NCBI GenBank assembly: GCA_003171335.1
Contig: PMYD01000034.1
Span: 1 to 64,000, forward strand
Source of the DNA: Phycisphaerales bacterium
GTDB lineage: Bacteria; Planctomycetota; Phycisphaerae; SM23-33; FEN-1343
Direction of reading: 5' to 3'
DNA length: 64,000 bases
Positions 34,016 through 43,013 of the stretch are shown here, piece by piece. The notes beneath the pieces are model-generated. The model was not told where the DNA came from and made no database searches. It saw only the letters and a list, made by a program, of their open reading frames with translations. Made by a program: the position numbers and the translations under genes. How positions within the stretch are numbered: position 1 is the first letter of the stretch; every line of letters begins with the position of its first letter.

Positions 34016-34238
34016 GAGTGGGTTGCGGAGAAAGGCAGGAACACGAAGAGCACGAAGAGCACGAAGAACACGAAGGAAGACAAAGAGAAGAAAGTGAATA
34101 GGAAGAAGCGAATAAGAGAACGAATAAGAGGAAACAAATAAAAAGGAATTTTTAGCATTAGTTTTCACTTTGTGCTCTTTGTGATCTTTGTGCTCTTTGT
34201 GTTCGCCTTTTTTGACGGTTGGACGGTTGGACCCGGAA
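34016..34238. repeat. CACGAAGAGCACGAAG inverted repeat between nuoB and nuoCD
   Basis: The arm of CACGAAGAG/CACGAAGAA units (34040-34080) is complementary to CTTTGTGCTCTTTGTGATC (34166-34207). The loop is A/G-rich. It is inserted inside the operon, where other nuo junctions are tight overlaps. The same unit is found near 8766, 12137 and 12400. Confidence 0.8.
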
Positions 34239-35990
34239 ATGACGGAACAGACCCAGACCGTGCAGGATGAACTCCAGGATCTGCTGGGGGCCGATGACCT
34301 GGTTCCCCAGCCGACGATGGATGGTTTGCCCACGTTCTGGGTGCCGGCGGGGCGCATCCGCGAGGCGCTTCAGTATCTCAAGTGCCGCGCGCCAAAACCG
34401 TACCGCATGCTGTACGACCTGACGGCCATCGACGAGCGCGAGCGGCGGGTGCGCAAAGACCAGCCGTCCAGCGAATTTACGGTCGTGTACCACCTGCTGT
34501 CGCTGGAGCGGAATGAGGATGTCCGGCTGAAGGTGCCGTTGCGGGCCGGCCAGTCTTCCGTGCCCACCATCACCGACTTGTGGCCCGCCGCGGATTGGTA
34601 CGAGCGCGAGACGTGGGATATGTTCGGCGTGACTTTTGCCGGCCATCCGCGGCTGCGGCGGATCCTCATGCCGCCCTGGTGGCAGGGGCACCCGCTGAGA
34701 AAGGACCACCCGGCCCGCGCCACGGAGATGCCGCCCTTTGAGATGAGCGAAGAGCGCCAGTGGGAATGGCAGGAGATGATGCGCTTCGACCCCGGCCAGT
34801 GGGGTTTAAAAGAGCAGGAGGGCGAGTTCGAGTCGATGTTCATCAACATCGGCCCGCACCATCCCGGCACGCATGGCCTCTTGCGGATCATCCTCCAGCT
34901 CAGAGGGCAGGAGATCGTCGACGCCGTGTGCGACATCGGCTACCACCACCGCGGCGCTGAAAAAATGGGCGAGCGCCAGAGCTGGCACACGTACATCCCC
35001 TACACCGACCGCGTGGACTATCTAGGCGGCGTGCTGAATAATTTTCCCTACGTTTTGGCGGTGGAGAAGCTGGCGGGTATCGACGTGCCCGATCGGGCCA
35101 AGGTCATTCGCATCCTGCTGGCCGAGCTGTTTCGGATCATCAGCCACCTGGTCTTCTACGGCACGCTGGCCCAGGACCTGGGGCAGATGTCGCCGGTGTT
35201 TTACATGTTCAACGACCGCGAGCGGGCCTTCGACATCGTCGAGGCCATCACCGGCGCCCGCATGCACCCGGGCTGGTTTCGCATCGGCGGCGTGGCCCAG
35301 GACCTGCCGGCCGGCTGGGACAGCCTGGTGCGCGAGTTCCTGCGGTACCTGCCCCGAAAGCTTAAGGAATACGACCGCATGGTGCTGGGCAACCGCACCT
35401 TCAAGCGGCGCACGCAGGGCATCGGGGCCATCAGCGTGGAAGAGGCCATCGAATGGGGCGCCACCGGGCCCATGCTCCGTGCGGCGGGGCTGGAGTGGGA
35501 TTTCCGCAAGAAGCGGCCGTACGGCGGCTACGAGCAGTTCAGCTTCGACATTCCCACGGGCACCCGCGGCGACAGCTACGACCGCGCCATCGTGCATATC
35601 GAGGAAATGCGCCAGAGCTTGCGCATCATCGAGCAGTGCCTCGAGAACATGCCGGCGGGGCCCTATAAGGCCAACCATCCGCTGGCCACGCCGCCGCCCA
35701 AGGAACGCACGATGCAGGATATCGAGACGCTCATCACCCACTTCCTGGGCGTGAGCTGGGGCCCGGTGATCCCCGCCGGCGAGGCGGCGGTGGGCGTGGA
35801 AGGTTCCAAAGGCAACAACACGTACTACCTCATCAGCGATGGCGGCACGATGTCGTACCGCACGCGGATAAGAACCCCCTCCTTTCCGCACATTCAGATG
35901 CTGCCGATGATGTGTCGGCGCCTCCAGGTGCCCGATCTGATCGCCATCCTGGGCAGCATCGATTACGTGCTGGCGGATGTGGATCGGTGA
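34239..35990 (+). CDS. nuoCD: NADH-quinone oxidoreductase fused subunits C/D
   Basis: This 583-residue protein fuses NuoC (residues about 1-180) and NuoD (about 195-583). The NuoC signature is [24 protein letters not shown] and [10 protein letters not shown]. NuoD has [31 protein letters not shown] and the C-terminal [13 protein letters not shown]. Together they form the quinone-binding cavity with NuoB. NuoCD fusion is known in enterics. GPHHPGTHG replaces the usual GPQHPAAHG. The ATG at 34239 is preceded by GGA; upstream frame residues are repeat-derived. Confidence 0.95.
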   Translation: MTEQTQTVQDELQDLLGADDLVPQPTMDGLPTFWVPAGRIREALQYLKCRAPKPYRMLYDLTAIDERERRVRKDQPSSEFTVVYHLLSLERNEDVRLKVPLRAGQSSVPTITDLWPAADWYERETWDMFGVTFAGHPRLRRILMPPWWQGHPLRKDHPARATEMPPFEMSEERQWEWQEMMRFDPGQWGLKEQEGEFESMFINIGPHHPGTHGLLRIILQLRGQEIVDAVCDIGYHHRGAEKMGERQSWHTYIPYTDRVDYLGGVLNNFPYVLAVEKLAGIDVPDRAKVIRILLAELFRIISHLVFYGTLAQDLGQMSPVFYMFNDRERAFDIVEAITGARMHPGWFRIGGVAQDLPAGWDSLVREFLRYLPRKLKEYDRMVLGNRTFKRRTQGIGAISVEEAIEWGATGPMLRAAGLEWDFRKKRPYGGYEQFSFDIPTGTRGDSYDRAIVHIEEMRQSLRIIEQCLENMPAGPYKANHPLATPPPKERTMQDIETLITHFLGVSWGPVIPAGEAAVGVEGSKGNNTYYLISDGGTMSYRTRIRTPSFPHIQMLPMMCRRLQVPDLIAILGSIDYVLADVDR

Positions 35991-36000
35991 GGAAGGCGTG

Positions 36001-36093
36001 GCATGGGCGTCTCGCCCATGAGTTCCACGGGCGTCGGGCCCGTGGCGAAGAAAAAGAAACTGCCGGAAACACGGGCGAGACGCCCGTGCCACG
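36001..36093. repeat. GGGCGTCTCGCCC element, copy 3 (between nuoCD and nuoE)
   Basis: Contains the first hairpin, a mutated second (CCACGGGCGTCGGGCCCGTGG), a GCCGGAAACACG spacer and the final CACGGGCGAGACGCCCGTG. It is shorter than copies 1 and 2. Confidence 0.8.
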
Positions 36094-36107
36094 AAATGGG
36101 ATCGATC

Positions 36108-36572
36108 ATGCTGAGCGATGAAGTGAAAAAGGAGATCGACGCCGAGGCGCGGCACTACCCGCAGCGCCGCGCCGTCGTGGCCGAGGCGCTCAAGGCCGTG
36201 CAGGCCCGGCGCGGCTGGGTGGATGATGAGTCGCTGCGCGATGTGGCGGACTACCTGGGCCTGTCGTTCGATGAGGTCGACTCTATCGCCACGTTTTACA
36301 ACCTCATCTTCCGCCAGCCGGTCGGCCGGCATGTGATCCTTATCTGCGACAGTGTCAGTTGCTACTTGACCGGCTACGAGAAGCTGCTGGACCACCTGAA
36401 GAAAAAGCTGGGCATCGCCCTGGGCCAGACCACCGCCGATGGGCGCTTCACGCTGCTGCCCAACGCCTGCCTGGGCCTGTGCGAGCAGGCCCCGGCGATG
36501 ATGATCGACAACGAGACGTACGGCCATCTCACGGCCGCACGGATTGATGAAATTCTGGGCAAGCACGAGTGA
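36108..36572 (+). CDS. nuoE: NADH-quinone oxidoreductase subunit E
   Basis: NuoE binds the N1a [2Fe-2S] centre in the NADH module. The 154-residue protein has CDSVSC (C-x4-C) and CLGLC (C-x3-C), the four ligands, in ILICDSVSCYLTGYE and LLPNACLGLCEQAPAMMI. It is a thioredoxin-like fold. The ATG at 36108 has GGGA seven bases upstream; the open frame continues upstream through the repeat. Confidence 0.95.
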   Translation: MLSDEVKKEIDAEARHYPQRRAVVAEALKAVQARRGWVDDESLRDVADYLGLSFDEVDSIATFYNLIFRQPVGRHVILICDSVSCYLTGYEKLLDHLKKKLGIALGQTTADGRFTLLPNACLGLCEQAPAMMIDNETYGHLTAARIDEILGKHE

Positions 36573-36574
36573 CC

Positions 36575-37849
36575 ATGATTGAGGATAAGCCCCTGACATC
36601 GCGGATGCGCAGCGATGGGCGAGCCGTGAGCCTGCAGGAGTACGTGGCGGCCGGCGGCTACCAGGGCCTGCGCGCGGCGCTGCAGCTCTCGCGCCACCAG
36701 GTGATCGAGCAGGTGGCCCATTCCAATCTCAAGGGCCGCGGCGGCGCGGGCTTCCCCACGGCCAAAAAGTGGGGCCTCATACCCACGGATCTGGCGCGCC
36801 AGCCGCGGTACTTCGTCGTGAACGCCGACGAGATGGAGCCCGGCACGATGAAGGACCGCCTGCTCATGGAGGGCGATCCGCACCAGTTGATCGAGGGCAT
36901 GATCATCGGCTCGTACGCCGTGTACGCCTCCGTGGCGTACCTGTTCATCCGCGGGGAATACCGCCAGAGCAACGAGGTGATGAAGCAGGCCATCGCCGAG
37001 GCGTACCAGGCGGGCTACCTGGGCCAAAAGATCCTGGGCAGCGACTTTGGCCTCGACCTGCACGTGCACACCTCGGCCGGCCGGTACATGTGCGGCGAGG
37101 AGACGGCCACGCTCAACGCCCTGGAGGGTAAGCGCGCCATCCCGCGCTTCAAGCCGCCGCACCCGCCGGTGGTGGGCGTGTGGGGCAAGCCCACGGCGTT
37201 CAATAACGTGGAAACCATCTGCTGCGTGCCGCACATTCTGCGCGAGGGCGCGCATTATTTCCGGTCGCTCAGCCGCACGGAGGATGGCGGCACGAAAATC
37301 TATGGCGCTTCGGGCCGCGTCAAGACCCCCGGCCTGTGGGAACTGCCCATGGGCACCTCGGCGCGCGAGATCATCTTCGAGCACGCCGGCGGGGTTCCCG
37401 ACGGCTGCCGATTCCGCGGCTGCCTGCCCGGCGGCGCATCGACGGCCTTCCTGCTGGAAGATCACCTCGACGCCCCGATGGACTTCATGAGCCTCCAGGC
37501 CCACGGCAGCCGGCTGGGTACGGGCACGCTGGTCGTGCTGGATGATACGGTCTGCCCGGTGGGTATGATGCTGAGCCTGGAGATCTTCTTCGCCCGCGAA
37601 TCGTGCGGCTGGTGCACGCCCTGCCGCGAGGGCCTGCCCTGGATCGCCGCCATGCTGGAGGCGCTGGAGAAGGGCCAGGGCCGCCAGGAGGACCTGCATA
37701 TTCTCCAGGAGCACTGCGATTTGCTGCTGTTAGGCAGGACGTTCTGCGCCCTGGCGCCGGGGGCGGTCGACCCGCTGCGCAGCGCGCTGAAGTATTTCCA
37801 CGACGATTTCCGCCGGCATGTCATCAACCGTCGGTGCCCCTGGAGCTGA
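36575..37849 (+). CDS. nuoF: NADH-quinone oxidoreductase subunit F
   Basis: NuoF holds the NADH site, FMN and cluster N3. The 424-residue protein has GRGGAGFPTAKKW (NADH/FMN loop), NADEMEPGTMKDR, SAGRYMCGEETATLNALEGKR, and the N3 ligands ESCGWCTPCREG plus the C-terminal TFCAL. The start ATG 36575 is six bases after an overlapping GTG; either is possible. Confidence 0.96.
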   Translation: MIEDKPLTSRMRSDGRAVSLQEYVAAGGYQGLRAALQLSRHQVIEQVAHSNLKGRGGAGFPTAKKWGLIPTDLARQPRYFVVNADEMEPGTMKDRLLMEGDPHQLIEGMIIGSYAVYASVAYLFIRGEYRQSNEVMKQAIAEAYQAGYLGQKILGSDFGLDLHVHTSAGRYMCGEETATLNALEGKRAIPRFKPPHPPVVGVWGKPTAFNNVETICCVPHILREGAHYFRSLSRTEDGGTKIYGASGRVKTPGLWELPMGTSAREIIFEHAGGVPDGCRFRGCLPGGASTAFLLEDHLDAPMDFMSLQAHGSRLGTGTLVVLDDTVCPVGMMLSLEIFFARESCGWCTPCREGLPWIAAMLEALEKGQGRQEDLHILQEHCDLLLLGRTFCALAPGAVDPLRSALKYFHDDFRRHVINRRCPWS

Positions 37850-37852
37850 TGC

Positions 37853-40594
37853 ATGCTGACGATCTACATCCATAATGAGCCCTACCGCGTGAAGGCCGGC
37901 ATCAATCTGCTGGAGGCCTGCCTGTCGCTGGGCTTCAACGTGCCGTATTTCTGCTGGCACCCGGCCATCAAGTCGGTGGGGGCCTGCCGGCAATGCGCGG
38001 TGAAGGTGTTTAAAGGCCCCGAGGACACCAGGGGCACGCTGCTGATGTCCTGCGTGGTGCCCGTGGCCGACGGCATGCGCATCTCCATCGACGACCCCGA
38101 GGCGGTACATTTCCGCGCGCGGGTTATCGAGTGGCTCATGCTCAACCACCCGCACGATTGCCCGGTCTGCGATGAAGGCGGCGAGTGCCACCTCCAGGAC
38201 ATGACCGTGATGACCGGCCACGTGCAGCGACGGACGCGCTTCCCCAAGCGCACGCACGTGAACCAGGATCTCGGGCCCTTCGTCGCCCACGAGATGAATC
38301 GCTGCATCCAGTGCTATCGCTGCCAGCGCTTCTACTGCGATTACGCCGGCGGCCGCGATTTCGGCGTCTTCGGCTGGCACGACGGCGTGTACTTCGGCCG
38401 CGCCCAGAGCGGCACGCTCCAGAGCGAATTCGCCGGCAATCTTGTGGAGGTCTGCCCCACGGGCGTCTTTACCGATAAGTCGCTGGCCCAGCATTACACC
38501 CGCAAGTGGGACCTGACCACCGGGCCCTCCATCTGCGTGCACTGCGGCCTGGGCTGCAACACGATTCCCGGCGCGCGGTACGGCCAACTGCGCCGAGTTT
38601 ACAGCCGCTTCAACAGCCAGGTGAACGGCTACTTCCTGTGCGACCGGGGACGGTACGGCTACGAGTTCGTCAACAGCGACCGCCGCATCCTTCAGCCCCG
38701 CCTGCGCCAGGAGGATGGCTCGCTGGCCCCAGTCGCCAAAGCGCAGGCCCTGGCCTTTGTCGGCCAAGCGCTACAGCGCGGCAAAGCCATCGGCATCGGT
38801 TCGCCGCGGGCATCTCTGGAGACGAATTTCGCGCTGCGGAAGCTGGTGGGCGCGGAGCATTACTTCCAGGGCGAGTCGGCCCAAAAGTCAGCGATATCGG
38901 AGGCCATTCTCGATTGCCTGCAGCGCGGGCCTACGCCGACGGTGTCACTCCATGAGGTGGAGACGTGCGATGCGGTGCTGCTGCTGGGCGAGGATGTCTT
39001 GAACACCGCCCCCATGCTGGGTCTGGCGATTCGCCAGGCCTCGCGGAACCAGCCGCTGGAAGAGGTGGCCAGGCTGAATGTGCCCTTCTGGCTGGATCTC
39101 GTCGCCCGCCTGATCACGCAGGACCAGATCGGCCCGATCTTCATCGCCGCCACCGGCGCCACGCGGCTGGATGGGCTGGCCCGCCAGATTTATCGCGCGG
39201 CCCCGGATGACCTGGCCCGGATCGGCCTGGCCATCGCCCACCTGGTCGATCCAACCGCACCGGAAGTCAGCCGGCTGCCGGATGATGCCTTCTCCTTCGC
39301 CCACCCCGTGGCCGAGGTTCTCAAGGCCGCCAAGCGGCCGCTGATCGTGTCGGGTCCGAGCCTGGGCAGCGTCGAACTGATTCACGCGGCGGCCAACGCC
39401 GCCTGGGCGCTGACGCGGGCCGGCAAGGATGCCCGTCTATGCTACGCCGCCGAGTCGTGCAACAGCCTGGGGGCCGCCATGCTCGGCGGCGGCGATCTGA
39501 CGGCGGCACTGGAGCTCCTGCGGTCGGGCCAGGCGGACACGGTGCTGATCGTGGAAAACGACCTGCGCCGCCACATGCCCGAAAACGATTTCGAGGAGCT
39601 GCTGTCGTTGGCGCGGTGCGTGATTGCCGTCGATCATCTCGAACAGGCCACCACGCAGCGGGCGCATTGCGTGCTGCCGGCCGCCACGTTTGCCGAGGCC
39701 GAGGGCACGCTCATCAACAATGAGGGGCGGGCCCAGCGGTTTTACAAGGTGCTGCCGCCGCCGGCGGCGGTGCAGGAAAGCTGGCGCTGGATGGGCGAGT
39801 TGTGGGTCGCCTCGGGCCGCGGCGAGGCATCGCCCTGGCCGAACTTTGACGCCATCGTGGCGGCGCTGGCGAGCGAGTTTGCGATCTTCAAGGATGTGCC
39901 CGCCCTGGCGCCGCCGGCCAGTTTTCGCCAGGTGGGCCAGAAGATCGGCCGCCAGCCGCACCGCTACAGCGGCCGCACCGCCGAGACGGCCGACCAGACC
40001 GTCTTTGAGCCGCCGCCGCCGGAGGATGCGGATTCCGCGCTGGCCTTCTCCATGGAAGGCACGCCGCTCGAACCGCCCTCAGCGCTCATCCCGCGATATT
40101 GGGCGCCAGGCTGGAACAGCCTCGCGGCCCTCAATAAGTTCCAGATCGAAGTGGGCGGTCCCCTGCACGATGGCGACCCGGGTCAGCGGCTCATCGCCCC
40201 CAAGCCGTACCCGCAGAGCCCGTATTTCAAGGATTTCGTGTCGCCCTTCGCCCGCCGGCCCCAGCAGTTCCTGGTCGTGCCACATCACCATATTTACGGC
40301 TCGGAGCCCCTCAGCGCCGCCAGTGCGCCTGTCGCCAGCCTGTGCCCCAAGCCGTACATCGCGCTCAATGGGGCCGATGCGGCCGCAGCGGGTATTGCCG
40401 GCGCGGATCAGGAAGTGGTCCTCTCACTGGCCGGCGCCTCGCTGCGGCTGAGCGTGATTCTCGATTCCACCCTTGCCGCAAGTCTGGCGGCCGTGCCGGC
40501 GGGAATCGCGCCCTTCGAAGGCCTGGACCTGCCGGCGTGGGGCACAATCGCGGCCGCGCCGGCCGGCGGTCAACGTGGGGGAGGCGGCTCATGA
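37853..40594 (+). CDS. nuoG: NADH-quinone oxidoreductase subunit G
   Basis: This 913-residue iron-sulfur subunit has an N-terminal [2Fe-2S] ferredoxin (Cys in YFCWHP, GACRQC, LLMSC), the N5 HxxxC-type cluster HPHDCPVCDEGGEC, N4 (RCIQCYRCQRFYC and VEVCPTGVF), and N7 (CVHCGLGC, then C 27 residues on). The C-x2-C-x3-C-x27-C spacing for N7 is the bacterial type absent from mitochondria. The large C-terminal molybdopterin-fold domain has lost catalytic function in this family. Its stop overlaps nuoH (ATGA). Confidence 0.95.
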   Translation: MLTIYIHNEPYRVKAGINLLEACLSLGFNVPYFCWHPAIKSVGACRQCAVKVFKGPEDTRGTLLMSCVVPVADGMRISIDDPEAVHFRARVIEWLMLNHPHDCPVCDEGGECHLQDMTVMTGHVQRRTRFPKRTHVNQDLGPFVAHEMNRCIQCYRCQRFYCDYAGGRDFGVFGWHDGVYFGRAQSGTLQSEFAGNLVEVCPTGVFTDKSLAQHYTRKWDLTTGPSICVHCGLGCNTIPGARYGQLRRVYSRFNSQVNGYFLCDRGRYGYEFVNSDRRILQPRLRQEDGSLAPVAKAQALAFVGQALQRGKAIGIGSPRASLETNFALRKLVGAEHYFQGESAQKSAISEAILDCLQRGPTPTVSLHEVETCDAVLLLGEDVLNTAPMLGLAIRQASRNQPLEEVARLNVPFWLDLVARLITQDQIGPIFIAATGATRLDGLARQIYRAAPDDLARIGLAIAHLVDPTAPEVSRLPDDAFSFAHPVAEVLKAAKRPLIVSGPSLGSVELIHAAANAAWALTRAGKDARLCYAAESCNSLGAAMLGGGDLTAALELLRSGQADTVLIVENDLRRHMPENDFEELLSLARCVIAVDHLEQATTQRAHCVLPAATFAEAEGTLINNEGRAQRFYKVLPPPAAVQESWRWMGELWVASGRGEASPWPNFDAIVAALASEFAIFKDVPALAPPASFRQVGQKIGRQPHRYSGRTAETADQTVFEPPPPEDADSALAFSMEGTPLEPPSALIPRYWAPGWNSLAALNKFQIEVGGPLHDGDPGQRLIAPKPYPQSPYFKDFVSPFARRPQQFLVVPHHHIYGSEPLSAASAPVASLCPKPYIALNGADAAAAGIAGADQEVVLSLAGASLRLSVILDSTLAASLAAVPAGIAPFEGLDLPAWGTIAAAPAGGQRGGGGS

Positions 40595-41553
40595 ACCCCA
40601 TCCTCTTCCACCTGCTGACGATCGTGATCCTTCTGGCCGCGCTGCTGACGGTCGCCTCGATGCTCATCTGGGGCGAGCGGCGGCTGCTGGCTCTGTGGCA
40701 GGACCGCTACGGCCCTAACCGCGTGGGGCCGCTGGGCCTGGGGCAGGTGGTGGCGGATATCGTCAAGATCCTCGCCAAGGAAGACTGGATTCCGCCCTTC
40801 GCCGACAAGGCCGTCTTCCAGATCGCCCCCGGCGTCATTCTCGTGGCCACGATGACCGCCTTCGCCGTGGTGCCCTTCGCGCCGGGCCTGGCGGTGGCCG
40901 ATGTGAACGTGGGGTTGCTCTTCTTCCTGGCGATGTCCTCCATGTCCGTGTACAGCGTGGCCCTGGCCGGCTGGTCGAGCAACGACAAGTATTCGCTCCT
41001 GGGCTCCATGCGCGCCATCAGCCAGATGGTCAGCTACGAGGTCTTCATGGGCCTGTCGCTGATGGGCGTGGTCATCCAGGTGGGCTCGTTCCGCCTGGGC
41101 GACATCGTCCTGGCGCAGCAGCGGCTGTGGTTCGCCCTGCCGCAGTTCCTGGGGCTGGTGGTGTTCTTCATCGCCGGCCTGGCCGAGACGCGGCGGATTC
41201 CCTACGACCTGCCCGAGGCGGAGAATGAGTTGGTGGCCGGCTATCACACCGAGTATTCCGGCATGAAATTCGCCAGCTTCTTCCTGGGCGAATACGTGGG
41301 CGTGACGCTGTTCTCCTCGCTCGTGACGACGCTGTTCCTGGGCGGCTGGTTGGGACCGGTGCTGCCGCCCTTAGTGTGGTTCATTCTGAAAACCGTGCTC
41401 TTAGTGTGCCTGTTCATCCTGGTTCGCGGCTCGCTGCCGCGGCCGCGGTACGACCAGCTCATGGCCATGGGCTGGAAGATCATGCTGCCGCTGTCGCTGG
41501 CCAATCTGCTGGTGACCGGCGCGATCGTGCTGGCCCGCGAAGGAGCGCGCTGA
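40591..41553 (+). CDS. nuoH: NADH-quinone oxidoreductase subunit H
   Basis: NuoH forms part of the quinone channel in the membrane. The 320-residue protein has eight helices with IWGERRLLALWQDRYGPNRVGPLGLGQ (loop after helix 1), the helix motif GWSSNDKYSLLGSMRAISQMVSYE, and RIPYDLPEAENELVAGYHTEYSGMKF, all conserved. The ATG overlaps the nuoG stop; the nuoI ATG follows directly after its TGA. Confidence 0.96.
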   Translation: MNPILFHLLTIVILLAALLTVASMLIWGERRLLALWQDRYGPNRVGPLGLGQVVADIVKILAKEDWIPPFADKAVFQIAPGVILVATMTAFAVVPFAPGLAVADVNVGLLFFLAMSSMSVYSVALAGWSSNDKYSLLGSMRAISQMVSYEVFMGLSLMGVVIQVGSFRLGDIVLAQQRLWFALPQFLGLVVFFIAGLAETRRIPYDLPEAENELVAGYHTEYSGMKFASFFLGEYVGVTLFSSLVTTLFLGGWLGPVLPPLVWFILKTVLLVCLFILVRGSLPRPRYDQLMAMGWKIMLPLSLANLLVTGAIVLAREGAR

Positions 41554-42069
41554 ATGTTTACCGCCATCCGCACGCTCTTTCAGGTTTTCCTGCACGGCTT
41601 TCGCCGCCGCTACACGGTGCAGTATCCCGAACAGCGGCGGTACCTGCCGCCGCGCTGGCGCGGGCGGATCATTCTCTCGCGCGACAAGAAAGGCAACGAG
41701 CGCTGCGTGGCGTGCTACCTGTGCGCGGCGGCCTGCCCGGTGGGTTGCATCGCGCTTGGGGCCACGCAGGATGAGCATGGAAGGCGGTACCCGGAATTCT
41801 TCCGCATCAATTTCTCGCGCTGCATCTTCTGCGGCTACTGCGAGGAGGCCTGCCCGACCTACGCCATTCAGCTCACGCCGGACTACGAGATGAGCGAGTA
41901 CCAGCGGCCGGGCATGGTGTATGAGAAGGAGGACCTGTTGATCGACGGTGAAGGCAAATACAAGGACTACGACTTCTACCAGGTCGCCGCCGTGAGCATC
42001 AAGGATAAGGGCAAGGGCCAGGGCCTAAACGAGCGGCCGCCGGTCGATGTGCGGGGGCTGCTGCCGTAG
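41554..42069 (+). CDS. nuoI: NADH-quinone oxidoreductase subunit I
   Basis: NuoI carries clusters N6a and N6b. The 171-residue protein has two ferredoxin motifs, [15 protein letters not shown] and [16 protein letters not shown]. An N-terminal amphipathic helix sits on the membrane. The C-terminal 60 residues ([20 protein letters not shown]...) are hydrophilic. Immediately after it comes a repeat in front of nuoJ. Confidence 0.96.
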   Translation: MFTAIRTLFQVFLHGFRRRYTVQYPEQRRYLPPRWRGRIILSRDKKGNERCVACYLCAAACPVGCIALGATQDEHGRRYPEFFRINFSRCIFCGYCEEACPTYAIQLTPDYEMSEYQRPGMVYEKEDLLIDGEGKYKDYDFYQVAAVSIKDKGKGQGLNERPPVDVRGLLP

Positions 42070-42105
42070 GAGTGGCAAGGTGCGTTTCGTCGTGGCGAAA
42101 GAAAG

Positions 42106-42165
42106 GAAACGGCCGGAAACACGGGCGAGACGCCCGTGCGACTCACGGGCAAGATGCCCGTGCCA
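42106..42165. repeat. GGGCGAGACGCCC element, copy 4 (between nuoI and nuoJ)
   Basis: Only the right half is present: ACGGCCGGAAACACGGG, CGAGACGCCCGTGCG, then CACGGGCAAGATGCCCGTG, where a base change is partly compensated in the stem. Confidence 0.8.
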
Positions 42166-42177
42166 CAAAAGGAAAAA

Positions 42178-42702
42178 ATGAACGCAACCTTCTACATCTC
42201 GGCCGCTGTGGCAGTGCTTTCGACGATCCTGGTGATCGTCAGCCGCCGGGCGGTGCACGCGCTTTTGTACTTCATCGTCTCGCTGCTGGCGGTGGCGGCG
42301 ATGTTCTACGTGATGGGCGCGCCCTTCGTGGCCATGCTCCAGGTGATCATTTACGCCGGGGCCATCATGGTGCTGTTCCTGTTCGTGATGATGATGATCA
42401 ACCTGGGCGTGGATGTGCGCGGTCCCGAACAGGCCTGGCTGCGGCCCTCGCGGCTGGCCGGGCCGGCCGTGCTGGCGGGGGTGCTCGTGGCTGAGCTGGT
42501 GTACGTGCTGGCGGCGGGCTGGAAGCATAGCGCGGCCCCCGTCGAGGTGCCGCCGGAGCAGGTGGGCCTGGCGGCGTTCGGGCCGTACGTGCTGGGCGTG
42601 GAACTGGCCTCGCTGCTGCTGCTGGCGGGGCTGGTGGGCACGTATCACCTGGCGCGCGGCCGCCGTGAGGACAAATCGCCCAAGGAGGAGCAACCAAGAT
42701 GA
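42178..42702 (+). CDS. nuoJ: NADH-quinone oxidoreductase subunit J
   Basis: The 174-residue protein has five hydrophobic helices with ALLYFIVSLLAVAAMFY and QVIIYAGAIMVLFLFVMMMIN, the standard NuoJ motif. The C-terminal 20 residues (GRREDKSPKEEQPR) are charged. AAGGA precedes the ATG at 42178. Its stop overlaps the nuoK start. Confidence 0.95.
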   Translation: MNATFYISAAVAVLSTILVIVSRRAVHALLYFIVSLLAVAAMFYVMGAPFVAMLQVIIYAGAIMVLFLFVMMMINLGVDVRGPEQAWLRPSRLAGPAVLAGVLVAELVYVLAAGWKHSAAPVEVPPEQVGLAAFGPYVLGVELASLLLLAGLVGTYHLARGRREDKSPKEEQPR

Positions 42703-43007
42703 CCACAGTGCCCATGATGCACGCCATGATCGTCGCCGCCATCCTGCTGGGGCTGGGGCTGACGGGCCTGCTGGTGCGGCGGAACATCATGTTCACGCTG
42801 CTGTCGATCGAGATCATGCTGAACGGGGCCGGCCTGGCGTTCATCGCCGCCGCCGCACACTGGAAGCAGGCCGACGGGCAGGTGATGTACCTGTTCATCA
42901 TCACCATGGCCGCGGTGGAAGTGGCGGTGGGGCTGGCGCTCGTGCTGCAAATGTACCATCACCTGCGGACGCTGGACCTGGATGCGGCCAGTTCCATGAA
43001 AGGATGA
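42699..43007 (+). CDS. nuoK: NADH-quinone oxidoreductase subunit K
   Basis: The 102-residue protein has three helices, with RRNIMFTLLSIEIMLNGAGLAFIAAA and the two conserved glutamates of helices 2 and 3 (IEIMLN and AAVEVAVGLAL). It sits between NuoJ and NuoA in the proton-path array. The ATG at 42699 overlaps the nuoJ stop (ATGA). Confidence 0.95.
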   Translation: MTTVPMMHAMIVAAILLGLGLTGLLVRRNIMFTLLSIEIMLNGAGLAFIAAAAHWKQADGQVMYLFIITMAAVEVAVGLALVLQMYHHLRTLDLDAASSMKG

Positions 43008-43013
43008 TCAACC

